Source of the DNA: Bacillales bacterium
GTDB taxonomy: Bacteria; Bacillota; Bacilli; Bacillales; DASSOY01
Length of the DNA stretch: 64,000 nucleotides
Direction of reading: 5' to 3'
Assembly: GCA_035700025.1 (NCBI GenBank)
Contig: DASSOY010000072.1
Location: forward strand, 1 to 64,000
The position numbers were made by a program, and so were the translations under genes. The notes under the pieces are model-generated. The model ran no database searches. It was not told the origin of the DNA and saw only the letters and a program-made list of their open reading frames with translations. Shown here in pieces: positions 28,687-37,469 of this stretch. The stretch's first letter is position 1; each line of letters starts with the position of its first letter.

Positions 28687-29771
28687 AAATAAAAAAATTT
28701 ACCGCGCCGACGATGCCGGAAGCTATGAAGCTCATACGAAAATCTCTTGGTACGGATGCGATCATTCTCCATTCAAAAGAGGTCGACAAAGGCGGTTTTT
28801 TCGGCTTTTTCGCGAAAAAGCATCTCGAAGTGATTGCGGCCGTCGATCCGGACGGACAGCCAAACGAACCCCGAAGCAAACAGCCGCAACCGATTGCCAA
28901 CGGGACAGCTTTTTCAGAACGGTTCGACTTGGAATGGTTGGAAGGAGAACTGCGCCAGTTGAAAGCGCCTCAGTATCCCGGTCCGTTGGCACAGATTCAT
29001 GATTTTCTTGTCGATCATGAAATCGAACCGAAATACACCGATTCGTTCATGCAAGATTTGCTGAAAACGTGGTATCGACAAGAGGAAGCGATGAAGAAGC
29101 CGGAATTGTATCGAAAACTGCACGAGTTGCTTGTCGAAAGGTTAGAGCAAAACGAAGGGCTTCCGTTCCGGTATGAAAAAAAATATTTAGTGTTTGCCGG
29201 CCCGACGGGGGTCGGGAAAACGACAAGCTTGGCGAAGATCGCTGCGAAAGCGAAAATCGACGAAGGAAAGTCGATCGCATTCATTACCGCCGATACCTAT
29301 CGAATCGCCGCGGTCGATCAGCTCAAGGCGTACGCTGATATTTTGAACGTCCCGATCGAAGTCGCATACACAAAAGAAGACTTCCGTAAAGCAAAAAAAA
29401 TGTTTGCGGACCGCGATCTCGTGCTGATCGACACGGCCGGAAGAAATTACAAACAATCCACTTACATCGACGAATTGAAAAGCTTGATTTCGTTCGGAGC
29501 CGATACGGAAACTTGGCTCGTTCTTGCTGCGACGGCTAAATACAACGATATGAGGTCGATTGTGAACAAATTTCGTTCCCTTCCGCCGGACCGCCTCGTG
29601 TTTACGAAAACAGATGAAACGACGAGATACGGGACGCTCGTAAATCTTTCGTTGAGTGAACGACTGCAACCGGAATTTATCACAAACGGCCAAAATGTAC
29701 CGGATGATCTTGTGAAAGCAACACCTCGCCGGATTGCCGGAATGGTGACGGGAGTGGAGACGGATGCTTGA
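28683..29771 (+). CDS. flhF: Signal-recognition-particle-like GTPase FlhF
   Basis: FlhF (362 residues) is an SRP-family GTPase that controls the place of flagellar assembly. The N-terminal B domain is basic (MKIKKFTAPTMPEAMKLIRKSLG). The NG domain carries the P-loop [15 protein letters not shown] near 178-192 and the ADTYRIAAVDQL motif. The guanine-specific TKTDET-like motif is VFTKTDETTRYG. It overlaps flhA by 4 bases and flhG by 8. Confidence 0.96.
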   Translation: MKIKKFTAPTMPEAMKLIRKSLGTDAIILHSKEVDKGGFFGFFAKKHLEVIAAVDPDGQPNEPRSKQPQPIANGTAFSERFDLEWLEGELRQLKAPQYPGPLAQIHDFLVDHEIEPKYTDSFMQDLLKTWYRQEEAMKKPELYRKLHELLVERLEQNEGLPFRYEKKYLVFAGPTGVGKTTSLAKIAAKAKIDEGKSIAFITADTYRIAAVDQLKAYADILNVPIEVAYTKEDFRKAKKMFADRDLVLIDTAGRNYKQSTYIDELKSLISFGADTETWLVLAATAKYNDMRSIVNKFRSLPPDRLVFTKTDETTRYGTLVNLSLSERLQPEFITNGQNVPDDLVKATPRRIAGMVTGVETDA

Positions 29772-30612
29772 CCAGGCCGACCAATTGCGAAGAAAAATGA
29801 AGCGCACGCGTGTCATTTCTGTCATCAGCGGGAAAGGAGGCGTCGGAAAATCCAATGTGTCGTTGAATTTTGCGATTGCGCTACGCCGCCTCGGGAAAAA
29901 CGTCATTTTAATCGATCTTGACATCGGCATGGCGAACCTCGACATTTTGATGGGTGTCATTCCTGCCCGCTCGATCGTCGACATGTTGGAGCAGCGCCTT
30001 GCGATTTCCGACATTGTTGAAAGAGGCACAGGAGGGATTCCATTTATCGCGGGCGGAACGGGACTTGCCGAAGTCGTTAGACTCGACGAGCGTAAAAGAA
30101 GCCATTTCTTGCAGCAACTGCAAGCGTTGGAACAACAATTCGACGTCATTGTTTTTGACATGGGGGCCGGCGTGAGCGAGGACTTGTTGAATTTCATTTT
30201 GGCAAGCGACGAGATCTTTCTTGTCACGACACCGGAACCGACAGCGGTAACAGACGCTTATGCCGCGTTGAAATTCGTCGTTCGCCGCAGCCAATCGGCG
30301 ATTCCGATACGCATGATCGTCAATCGTTGCCATGATGCCGCAGAAGGTCGGGAGACCGCAATGCGCTTGCAAAAAGTAAGCGAGCAATTTTTGAATCAAC
30401 CGATTTCGTCTTTTCATTCTTTGCCGGATGATCGCACCGTATCGGATGCGGTGAAAGCAAGGGTTCCCGTTTTGCTTTACGGTCCGCGTGCGGACATTTC
30501 GAAAGCGATCACGAATCTGGCGGAACGATGGTGCGGACTTCCGGTCGAATCCGGCGGATTTTTGCGTAAATTAACCGGGTTTTTGCGCCGCGGCAAGGAG
30601 AAAGCACTATGA
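29764..30612 (+). CDS. flhG: MinD/ParA-like ATPase FlhG (YlxH)
   Basis: FlhG (282 residues) is a MinD-type ATPase that works with FlhF to set flagellar number and pattern. The deviant Walker A motif GKGGVGKS is at about 23-30, followed by NVILIDLDIGMANLDILMG. A C-terminal amphipathic tail is expected for membrane binding (FLRKLTGFLRRGKEK). It overlaps flhF and ends in an ATGA overlap with cheB. Confidence 0.95.
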   Translation: MLDQADQLRRKMKRTRVISVISGKGGVGKSNVSLNFAIALRRLGKNVILIDLDIGMANLDILMGVIPARSIVDMLEQRLAISDIVERGTGGIPFIAGGTGLAEVVRLDERKRSHFLQQLQALEQQFDVIVFDMGAGVSEDLLNFILASDEIFLVTTPEPTAVTDAYAALKFVVRRSQSAIPIRMIVNRCHDAAEGRETAMRLQKVSEQFLNQPISSFHSLPDDRTVSDAVKARVPVLLYGPRADISKAITNLAERWCGLPVESGGFLRKLTGFLRRGKEKAL

Positions 30613-31205
30613 GCGGGACGAAGTGGGTCGTTTGTATTGGAACTTCGACGGGAGGACCGGGTGCGTTACAAAAAGTTTTGACGAAATTGCCGCAATCGTT
30701 TCCTTCCCCATTGTTTATTGTTCAGCATATGCCGCCGAAATTCACGAAAGCCTTGGCTGAACGGCTCGATCATCATTCGAGCATTCGTGTTAAAGAAGCC
30801 GAAGACGGCGAAATGGCGCAAGCGGGAACAGCATACATTGCCCCTGGAGGGTTTCAAATGACCGTATCCGGAATTTTGACGGGAATTCAGCTGTGCGTAC
30901 GATCAGGAGCGGCAAGAGCCGGACACTGTCCTTCCGTTAACGAATTGTTCGATTCGGCGGCAAAACTGAAAAATTTTAAGAAATTGGCCGTTATAATGAC
31001 TGGGATGGGTTCCGACGGTGCGGAAGGATTGAAAGCGCTCGTGGAAAGTGGAAATACGTATGTGGTCGCTGAATCTGCCGCTTCCGCCGTTGTCTTCGGA
31101 ATGCCCCGAGCGGCCATTGAGACGATTGCGGTTAACGAAGTCTTGCACGTTGAGGAGATCGGTGCTTGTTTAACGGATACCATCACCCGCTCGCAAAGGA
31201 GTTGA
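30609..31205 (+). CDS. cheB: CheB methylesterase domain protein without a receiver domain
   Basis: CheB removes methyl groups from (and deamidates) chemoreceptors. Only the catalytic domain is present, 198 residues. The triad Ser13 (GTSTGG), His40 (VQHMP) and Asp136 (MTGMGSDGAEG) is intact. The usual CheB is about 350 residues with an N-terminal receiver domain that CheA phosphorylates. Here the ATG overlaps the flhG stop by 4 bases, so the receiver is truly absent and not mis-started. How its activity is controlled is unclear. Confidence 0.93.
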   Translation: MSGTKWVVCIGTSTGGPGALQKVLTKLPQSFPSPLFIVQHMPPKFTKALAERLDHHSSIRVKEAEDGEMAQAGTAYIAPGGFQMTVSGILTGIQLCVRSGAARAGHCPSVNELFDSAAKLKNFKKLAVIMTGMGSDGAEGLKALVESGNTYVVAESAASAVVFGMPRAAIETIAVNEVLHVEEIGACLTDTITRSQRS

Positions 31206-31208
31206 AAC

Positions 31209-33209
31209 ATGGAAACCGAACAATATTTAGACATGTTTTTGGACGAAAGCCGGGAACATTTGCAGCTCATGAATGACGGACTGTTGGCGCTCGAAAAACA
31301 ACCTTCTGACCTCCAAGTCGTTCAGGAAATTTTTCGCGGTGCCCACACATTGAAAGGCATGTCGGCCTCAATGGGGTTCACGGACATGGCGGAATTGACG
31401 CACAAGCTGGAGAATGTATTGGATGCCGTTCGCAACTTAGAACTGCCAGTAACGACCGAAGTGATCGACATTTTGTTGGAAGGCGCCGACCGGCTCGAAT
31501 TGATGACGGATGATTTGTCGTCAGGCGGGGACGGGAGTTTGGAAGTTGCCGGGACGGTGGAAAAACTAAACCGTCTATTGGAGGGGGAAAGCGGCGCGGA
31601 GGCTTCTGCGGCCGGAAGCGGGGACAGCGAAACGTTCGCGATTGACCAATACAAAGAAGCCGTCATTCGTCAATCACAGGACGAAGGATTTTCCGCATTT
31701 GTCGTTCGCGTCGTTTTGAATGAAGACTGCATGTTGAAAGCAGCACGCAGCGTCATGGTGTTTCAAGTGCTGGAAAACATCGGAGAAATCGTCCATGCGT
31801 CACCTTCGGTTGAGCAAATCGAGGAGGAGGCGTTCGACCAAGCTTTTTCGGTTTTGCTGCTTACACAACAAGAGAAAGAAACGATCGAAAGTCACATTAT
31901 GAACGTTTCGGAAATCGAAAACGTCGAAATCAGCGACTGGGTGCCGGCACAATCGGCGAACGAAGCGGCTGTGAAATCCGAAAGCGACAAGCCGAGTGGA
32001 GCGAATCAAACGAATTCACCGTCAAAACGAGCGAAAGCGAACGATGCCGGCCGCCGGACGGCAAGCAAAACGATTCGGGTCAACATCGAACGGTTGGATC
32101 AATTGATGAATTTGTTCGAAGAACTCGTGATCGACAAAAGCCGTCTGCAGCGATTGGCAAAAGAAATCAAAAACCATGAGTTGACCGAGGTTGTCGAAAG
32201 AATGACCCGCATTTCGGGGAACATGCAGGAAATGATCTTGGCGTTGCGAATGGTTCCGATCGATCAAGTGTTCGGCCGATTTCCGAAAATGGTCAGAGAT
32301 TTGTCGAAAGACTTAAACAAAAAAATTCGATTCCACGTCACCGGTGCCGAAACGGAATTGGACCGTACCGTCGTTGATGAAATCGGCGATCCGCTCATCC
32401 ATTTGCTGCGCAACTCGTTGGATCACGGCATCGAATCCCCGGAAGCGCGCGTGAAAAAAGGAAAGTCGGAGGAAGGCACGATTGAGATTCATGCGTATTA
32501 CAGCGGAAATCACGTGTTGATTGAAATCAAGGACGACGGGGCGGGCATTAATCGCGAAGCGGTTTTGAAAAAGGCGGTCGAAAACGGCGTCGTCGGTAAA
32601 GAAGAAGCCGAGGAGCTGAACGACAAGCAAGTGTACGAGCTGTTGTTCGCCTCGGGATTCAGTACCGCCGAAAAGATTTCCGATCTCTCCGGGCGCGGGG
32701 TCGGGCTTGATGTCGTCAAGAACAAGATCGAGTCGTTAAGCGGGAGAGTGGATGTCGATTCCGAGCCGGACAAGGGGACGACGTTTACGATCCAACTGCC
32801 GCTTACCTTGTCGATCATTCCAGTCATGCTTGTCCAAGTCGGCGCGGAAATTTATGCCGTTCCGCTTTCATCGATCGTCGAGATCGCCGTCATCGGGAAA
32901 GACGACGTTTACGATCCACATCATCACAAAATGGTTCACTATCGCGGCAAAATGATTCCGCTGTTGACGCTGAGAGAGCAATTTCAAGTGGAGGAAGACG
33001 ATCCAACTGCCGATACGTATCCGATTGTCATCGTGCGCAAAGGCGAAAAGTTCGCCGCCTTGCAAGTCGATGCTTTCATCGGCCATCAAGAAGTGGTGTT
33101 GAAGTCTCTCGGTGATTATTTCACACAAATTCCCGGAATTTCCGGCGCCACAATTCTCGGCAACGGAGAGGCAGCTTTGATCATTGATTGCAATACATTG
33201 ATCCCTTGA
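31209..33209 (+). CDS. cheA: Chemotaxis histidine kinase CheA
   Basis: CheA (666 residues) phosphorylates CheY. Domains in order: P1 phosphotransfer with His46 (RGAHTLKGMS), a P2-like receiver-binding domain (about 145-235), P3 dimerisation (from about 290), P4 HATPase kinase with the N-box (LRNSLDHGIE), G1 (IKDDGAGI) and G2 (SGRGVGLDVVK), and the C-terminal CheW-like P5. The ATG follows AAAGGAG, 3 bases after cheB. Confidence 0.97.
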   Translation: METEQYLDMFLDESREHLQLMNDGLLALEKQPSDLQVVQEIFRGAHTLKGMSASMGFTDMAELTHKLENVLDAVRNLELPVTTEVIDILLEGADRLELMTDDLSSGGDGSLEVAGTVEKLNRLLEGESGAEASAAGSGDSETFAIDQYKEAVIRQSQDEGFSAFVVRVVLNEDCMLKAARSVMVFQVLENIGEIVHASPSVEQIEEEAFDQAFSVLLLTQQEKETIESHIMNVSEIENVEISDWVPAQSANEAAVKSESDKPSGANQTNSPSKRAKANDAGRRTASKTIRVNIERLDQLMNLFEELVIDKSRLQRLAKEIKNHELTEVVERMTRISGNMQEMILALRMVPIDQVFGRFPKMVRDLSKDLNKKIRFHVTGAETELDRTVVDEIGDPLIHLLRNSLDHGIESPEARVKKGKSEEGTIEIHAYYSGNHVLIEIKDDGAGINREAVLKKAVENGVVGKEEAEELNDKQVYELLFASGFSTAEKISDLSGRGVGLDVVKNKIESLSGRVDVDSEPDKGTTFTIQLPLTLSIIPVMLVQVGAEIYAVPLSSIVEIAVIGKDDVYDPHHHKMVHYRGKMIPLLTLREQFQVEEDDPTADTYPIVIVRKGEKFAALQVDAFIGHQEVVLKSLGDYFTQIPGISGATILGNGEAALIIDCNTLIP

Positions 33210-33384
33210 CCGAATGACCGTGGAACGCTCGTTTGCAGAAATACAGTTACATACAGTTTGGAATTCGGCAAGTGAGCTGTTTTGAAACATTCCCATGCTT
33301 TCGGATTGCGAGATGTTTTGAGGGTTTCAGCTTGTTCGACAGCACTTTCCAGTCATATCGACTAATAAAGGAGGACATCATCCG
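33210..33384. other. 175-bp gap between cheA and cheW
   Basis: This gap is unusually long for the otherwise overlapping operon. It contains a short direct repeat ACAGTT (two copies about 33242-33258), but no convincing promoter, terminator or small gene. The cheW site AAAGGAGG ends it. Confidence 0.5.
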
Positions 33385-33861
33385 ATGACAACAGCGGTAA
33401 AATCGATTGTTTTTCAGTTGAACGACGAAGAGTATGGTGTGGAAATCCATCAAGTGCGCTCCATTGAGAAAATGCAGCCCGTCACGAGAGTTCCGAGAGC
33501 TCCCGGATTTGTGGCAGGGGTGATTAATTTGCGCGGCGTCGTCACGCCTGTCATCGATTTGCGAAAACGCTTCGACTTCGAAAAACTTGAAGAAACGGAA
33601 GAAACGCGAATGGTGATCGTGCACGTCGATGATATAGAGGTCGGATTGATCGTTGACGCCGCCAACGACGTCATCGACATTCCCGCCGATGCGATTGAGC
33701 CGCCTGACGACCTGGTCGGCGGCGTCAAGGCGGAATATTTGCGCGGCGTGGCAAAAATCGATAACCGGCTGCTCATTATGCTCAATTTGCGTAAGGTGCT
33801 TAATCCAGGAGAAATCGAAGAACTGCGTTCTTTTGAGGAAGAAGAACATGGAACTGCCTAG
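33385..33861 (+). CDS. cheW: Chemotaxis coupling protein CheW
   Basis: CheW (158 residues) couples receptors to CheA. It is a single CheW domain: VFQLNDEEYGVEIHQVRSIEKM near the start and the NLRGVVTPVIDLRKRF motif near 50-65. The ATG follows AAAGGAGG. Its last 14 bases overlap cheC. Confidence 0.97.
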   Translation: MTTAVKSIVFQLNDEEYGVEIHQVRSIEKMQPVTRVPRAPGFVAGVINLRGVVTPVIDLRKRFDFEKLEETEETRMVIVHVDDIEVGLIVDAANDVIDIPADAIEPPDDLVGGVKAEYLRGVAKIDNRLLIMLNLRKVLNPGEIEELRSFEEEEHGTA

Positions 33862-34456
33862 CGGCATCAGCTGGCGCCATCTTGATATATTGAAAGAAAT
33901 CGGGAACATCGGCGCCGGCCATGCGGCAACTGCGTTAGCGAAGTTGTTGAAGAAAAAAATCGAATTGGAAGTCCCGGACGCCGGAGTCGTGACGTTGAAC
34001 GAAATGTGCGAACATGCCGGCGGGGCGGAAACAGTGCTTACAACCATTTTTTTGCGAATCCGCGGGGACGTTCCAGGAAGTCTTTTTATCCTGTTCGCCG
34101 AATCGGAAGCACAGCATCTTGTCAAATGCTTGATTGGCTGCGGAAAAGACGAAGCTTTGGAACGATCGGTTTTGATGGAAACGGGAAACATTTTGGCGGG
34201 ATCGTTTTTGTCCGCGCTTTCGGACTTTACCGGTTTGAGTTTGCAGCCGACGCCGCCGACGCTCATCACTGACATGGCGGGCGCCGTTCTCGTCAGCGGA
34301 TTGGCAGAGGCTTCTCATTTTGGAGAACGGGCCATAATGATGGAGACGGCATTCACCCAATGGGCGGAGATGACAGGGCAATTTTTATACGTTCCGGATC
34401 CAGATGCTTTTGCGACGCTCTTTCAAGCATTGGGGGTCGACAACCGTGACGAATAA
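33848..34456 (+). CDS. cheC: CheY-P phosphatase CheC
   Basis: CheC (202 residues) dephosphorylates CheY-P and is stimulated by CheD. Both active-site motifs of the D/S-x3-E-x2-N type are intact (DILKEIGN near 14-21 and SVLMETGN near 108). ATG 33848 lies inside the end of cheW and has GAGGAAGAAG before it; longer frames upstream are shadows of cheW. It overlaps cheD at its 3-prime end. Confidence 0.95.
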   Translation: MELPSGISWRHLDILKEIGNIGAGHAATALAKLLKKKIELEVPDAGVVTLNEMCEHAGGAETVLTTIFLRIRGDVPGSLFILFAESEAQHLVKCLIGCGKDEALERSVLMETGNILAGSFLSALSDFTGLSLQPTPPTLITDMAGAVLVSGLAEASHFGERAIMMETAFTQWAEMTGQFLYVPDPDAFATLFQALGVDNRDE

Positions 34457-34946
34457 TGTCGGGAGTATTGTCAGCGTCGGGATTGCGGGCATTCATGTTG
34501 TTTCGGCTCCGCTTATTCTTCGTACCGTTGGTCTCGGTTCATGCGTCGGGCTTGTCCTGTTCGACTCCACGATAAAAGCCGCCGCGATGGCGCATATTAT
34601 GCTTCCCGATTCGTCGATTGCGAGAGGAACGGTCGAAAAACCGGGAAAATTCGCAGACACGGCGGTCGCCGAACTCGTAAAAATGTTGACGAGAAAAGGG
34701 GCGGATGTGAAACGGTTGAAGGCAAAAATGGCAGGCGGGGCGATGATGTTTTCGTTCACGACGATGAAGGAAGCGGCCGCCATCGGAAAACGTAACGTCG
34801 AAGCGATCGAAGCGCAGCTGAACAAGTACGGCATTAGAAAGGTTTCTGCGAAAGTCGGCGGAAACAAGGGGAGAACCGTTGAATTTGACGTTGAAAGCGA
34901 AATAATGCGGGTTCGCACCGTCAATGAAGGTGTTGTTGAGATTTAA
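34446..34946 (+). CDS. cheD: Chemoreceptor glutamine deamidase CheD
   Basis: CheD (166 residues) deamidates receptor glutamines and activates CheC. Catalytic Cys33 (GLGSCVG) and His50 (MAHIMLP) are present at the same positions as in B. subtilis. The GTG start at 34446 overlaps the end of cheC and follows GGGGGT. Confidence 0.95.
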   Translation: MTNNVGSIVSVGIAGIHVVSAPLILRTVGLGSCVGLVLFDSTIKAAAMAHIMLPDSSIARGTVEKPGKFADTAVAELVKMLTRKGADVKRLKAKMAGGAMMFSFTTMKEAAAIGKRNVEAIEAQLNKYGIRKVSAKVGGNKGRTVEFDVESEIMRVRTVNEGVVEI

Positions 34947-34957
34947 GGGGGATCCGA

Positions 34958-35746
34958 ATGGTTGATTCAATGAAAACGGAAGAAAAAATCCATTGGAAAA
35001 AGTGGATTGAAAACAAAGACCCCGAGGCGGGCGAACAATTGCTTCAATTGTATATGCCGCTCGTCAGTTATCACGTTCAGCGCATCGCCGTCGGGCTTCC
35101 GCGCGGAATCGATTCGGAAGAACTCCGCAGCCATGCGATGATCGGCCTTTATGACGCTTTAAACAAATTCGATGCCTCAAGGGATTTGAAGTTCGACACG
35201 TATGCGTCCTTCCGGATTCGCGGGGCGATTCTCGACGGTTTGCGAAAAGAGGACTGGATGCCGCGTTCCTTGCGGGAAAAAATTAGAAGAATCGAAAACG
35301 CGATTGAAGACTTGCAACAGCGGCACTTGCGGCCGGTGACGGCACAAGAAGTAGCCGAAGAAGTCGGTCTCGACGAGGAAGAAGTCGCGGCACTTCAGTC
35401 GGAAAGCTTTTTTTCGAACATCTTGTCAATGGACGAGGATACCGGCAGGGAAGAAGGTCCGGCTCACATTTTAATCGAAGACAAACGAGCGCGATTGCCG
35501 GAAAAAGAAGTAATCAAGGAAGAAACTTTACATCATTTAACGGAAATCATCCGAGGGTTGAACGAAAAAGAACAGCTCGTCGTCAGCTTATTTTACTATG
35601 AAGAGTTGACCTTGACGGAGATCGGAAAAGTTCTCGGCCTTTCCACTTCAAGAATTTCGCAAATCCATTCGAAAGCGTTGTTCCGTCTCCAGCAAGCCAT
35701 GATACAATCGAACATACATAAGTCAGAGTGGTATGAAGAGGGATAA
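34958..35746 (+). CDS. sigD: Flagellar RNA polymerase sigma factor SigD (sigma-28)
   Basis: SigD (262 residues) directs transcription of flagellin, motor, autolysin and chemoreceptor genes. Region 2 (SHAMIGLYDALNKFDASRDLKFDTYASFRIRGAILD) and region 4 (KEQLVVSLFYYEELTLTEIGKVLGLSTSRISQIHSKAL) are clear. The site is AAGGGGGA. It closes the fla/che operon with swrB, 3 bases away. Confidence 0.97.
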   Translation: MVDSMKTEEKIHWKKWIENKDPEAGEQLLQLYMPLVSYHVQRIAVGLPRGIDSEELRSHAMIGLYDALNKFDASRDLKFDTYASFRIRGAILDGLRKEDWMPRSLREKIRRIENAIEDLQQRHLRPVTAQEVAEEVGLDEEEVAALQSESFFSNILSMDEDTGREEGPAHILIEDKRARLPEKEVIKEETLHHLTEIIRGLNEKEQLVVSLFYYEELTLTEIGKVLGLSTSRISQIHSKALFRLQQAMIQSNIHKSEWYEEG

Positions 35747-35749
35747 AAA

Positions 35750-36190
35750 ATGGTTTCGTTCTTATTGTTTATTAGTTTTGTTTTGCATGCCTGCGCCTTT
35801 TTCTGGATCTTTCAACTGAAAAAGGAACGAGCAAGCGCTTCGGAAATGGAAAATCTGCTCGCTTTGTATATGGAAGAGATGAAGCAAGAAAATACAAGAC
35901 TCATCGGTCTTCTCGAAGAAAAAGCGGAACAAGCGGACGACGCCCGGCCGCAGGTTGCGGAAACAACGGAAGTCTCTGAAACGGAGACGGATTTGTCGAA
36001 ACCTGAACCGGAGAAGGCGGCGACACCCGGCGGGGCAATAGCAGGAAAAAGCGTCGAACCCCCTTACGAACCGTCGTTTGAAGCGAAGGTGCTTGCGCTG
36101 TCCAAACAAGGCTTGAACCATGAACAAATTGCGAAACAACTCGGACGCGGCAAAGGCGAAGTCGAGTTGTTGCTGCGTTTGCTGAAATGA
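35750..36190 (+). CDS. swrB: Swarming motility protein SwrB (YlxL)
   Basis: SwrB (146 residues) promotes flagellar basal-body maturation in B. subtilis. One N-terminal membrane helix (about 2-22) is followed by a coiled stretch, an acidic Glu/Pro/Thr-rich linker (65-105) and a C-terminal helix-turn-helix-like segment (ALSKQGLNHEQIAKQLGRGKGEVELLLRL). The position after sigD agrees. It is slightly shorter than in B. subtilis. Confidence 0.88.
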   Translation: MVSFLLFISFVLHACAFFWIFQLKKERASASEMENLLALYMEEMKQENTRLIGLLEEKAEQADDARPQVAETTEVSETETDLSKPEPEKAATPGGAIAGKSVEPPYEPSFEAKVLALSKQGLNHEQIAKQLGRGKGEVELLLRLLK

Positions 36191-36222
36191 GTCGTTCCGT
36201 TTGAGATCGATCAGTGGAAAAC

Positions 36223-36251
36223 TTGTCACCGGAAGGCGATTATGGTATATT
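36223..36251 (+). promoter_or_regulatory. Sigma-A promoter of rpsB
   Basis: TTGTCA (36223-36228), 17-bp spacer, TATATT (36246-36251). Transcription would start near 36258, leaving a leader of about 100 nt. Confidence 0.75.
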
Positions 36252-36283
36252 AACTGACGGTGCTTATCACACACGTCTGCCGA

Positions 36284-36319
36284 TTTTCGCGAGGGTGCCG
36301 CGGTGCGGTGTCGCGAAAA
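36284..36319 (+). other. Structured leader hairpin of rpsB mRNA
   Basis: TTTTCGCGA (36284-36292) pairs perfectly with TCGCGAAAA (36311-36319). Inside, CCGC (36298-36301) and GCGG (36305-36308) form a second tier. No T-run follows. It lies between promoter and ribosome binding site, so autoregulation by S2 is a reasonable guess only. Confidence 0.55.
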
Positions 36320-36360
36320 AGAGACGCGGGCGGAGGAAAAAAACCAAAGGAGGAAACAAG

Positions 36361-37059
36361 ATGGCAGTCATTTCTATGAAGCAGCTGCTTGAGGCCGGCG
36401 TACATTTCGGCCACCAGACACGCCGTTGGAATCCGAAAATGAAACGTTACATTTTCACGGAAAGAAACGGCATTTACATTATCGACTTGCAAAAGACGGT
36501 GAAAAAAGTCGAGGAAGCTTTCAACTACGTGAAAGAACTCACGGCTGAAGGCGGAAAAGTCTTGTTCGTCGGAACGAAGAAACAAGCGCAGCATTCCGTG
36601 AAAGAGGAAGCTGAACGCGCGGGCATGTTCTACGTGAACCACCGCTGGCTCGGCGGAACGTTGACGAACTTCGATACCATTCGCAAAAGAATTAAACGTT
36701 TGAAAGATCTCGAGAAAATGGAAGAGGACGGCACATTTGAAGTGTTGCCGAAAAAAGAAGTCGTTTTGCTTAGAAAAGAAAAAGATCGCCTTGAAAAGTT
36801 TCTCGGCGGCATAAAAGAGATGAACCGCCTTCCGGACGCGGTGTTCATCATCGATCCGCGCAAGGAACGCATCGCGATCGCAGAAGCACGCAAACTGAAC
36901 ATTCCGATCATCGCGATCGTCGACACGAATTGCGATCCGGACGAAGTCGATTATGTCATCCCCGGTAACGATGACGCCATTCGCGCGGTTAAGTTGTTAA
37001 CTTCGAAAATGGCGGATGCCGCACTTGAAGCGAATCAGGGCGAAGAAACGACCGCGTAA
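36361..37059 (+). CDS. rpsB: 30S ribosomal protein S2
   Basis: S2 (232 residues) begins [27 protein letters not shown], the family signature. The second signature ([37 protein letters not shown]) is complete when read through. ATG 36361 follows the strong AAAGGAGGAAAC; an upstream in-frame start at 36214 lies in the promoter and is rejected. A terminator follows at 37156, so rpsB and tsf seem to be separate transcripts at least in part. Confidence 0.97.
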   Translation: MAVISMKQLLEAGVHFGHQTRRWNPKMKRYIFTERNGIYIIDLQKTVKKVEEAFNYVKELTAEGGKVLFVGTKKQAQHSVKEEAERAGMFYVNHRWLGGTLTNFDTIRKRIKRLKDLEKMEEDGTFEVLPKKEVVLLRKEKDRLEKFLGGIKEMNRLPDAVFIIDPRKERIAIAEARKLNIPIIAIVDTNCDPDEVDYVIPGNDDAIRAVKLLTSKMADAALEANQGEETTA

Positions 37060-37155
37060 ATCGAGACCGGAAGCTGCGGATTGAATCGTCTGTTCGATCC
37101 GGAGTACTTCAGTGACGGCAGAGAGATTGATAAATTTAAAGGATTGATAACCAGG

Positions 37156-37202
37156 AAGGGTGATGAAGGGGAATTAGTGAAAACCCTTTGTCATCCTTTT
37201 TT
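37156..37202 (+). terminator. Intrinsic terminator after rpsB
   Basis: A 15-bp stem with three G-U pairs: 37156-37170 against 37184-37198, loop of 13 nt, then T-run to 37202. It lies in the 457-bp gap between rpsB and tsf. Confidence 0.8.
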
Positions 37203-37374
37203 AAACGGCAGATTTCGAAACCGCAGGAAGTTCATCGTAAATCGAATGTATCGGATACTGACAAATGGTACAACATTGTGAACATGGTAAATTGAATGTA
37301 TCAGGCTCTGACGAATGGTACAATCACTATGAACAAGCGTTCATGGTAAATAGAATGAGGAGGGCTCAACAACG

Positions 37375-37442
37375 CATCGTCGAGTAGACGGTGTTAGACC
37401 AACCGGAAACTTATGCTTCGCTGGCTCGGCGATGGGTTGGTC
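37375..37442 (+). other. Insert between the tsf-upstream repeats with crossed stems
   Basis: The 83 bp from 37365 to 37447 separate the two 62-bp repeats. CATCGTCGAG (37375-37384) can pair with CTCGGCGATG (37425-37434; one G-U), and GACCAACC (37397-37404) with GGTTGGTC (37435-37442). The two stems interleave, so they form either a pseudoknot or two alternative folds. Their right arms abut with no gap. No known RNA family is recognised. Confidence 0.5.
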
Positions 37443-37460
37443 GTACAAGGCTCTGACGAA

Positions 37461-37469
37461 TGGTACAAT
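37461..37469 (+). promoter_or_regulatory. Extended -10 promoter candidate of tsf (last module)
   Basis: TGGTACAAT has the TGn extension and a -10 one base from consensus. The same element lies at 37316-37324 in the previous module; the first module has TACAAC instead. No good -35 box is found at 17 bp. Transcription from 37464-37469 would start inside the AAGC dyad. Confidence 0.4.

Noticed and set aside
33247-34275. Open frame of 342 codons on the - strand over cheW-cheC
   Set aside because: Antisense shadow of cheW and cheC, which have intact family motifs.
37330-37348. Tiny frames in the tsf-upstream repeats (such as MNKRSW and MNKRS)
   Set aside because: They are the two arms of the AAGC dyad read as codons and have no ribosome binding site, so leader peptides are unlikely.
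37365-37447. Insert between repeats as a tRNA or a known riboswitch
   Set aside because: No cloverleaf, no CCA end and no riboswitch core is visible; only the two crossed stems stand out.
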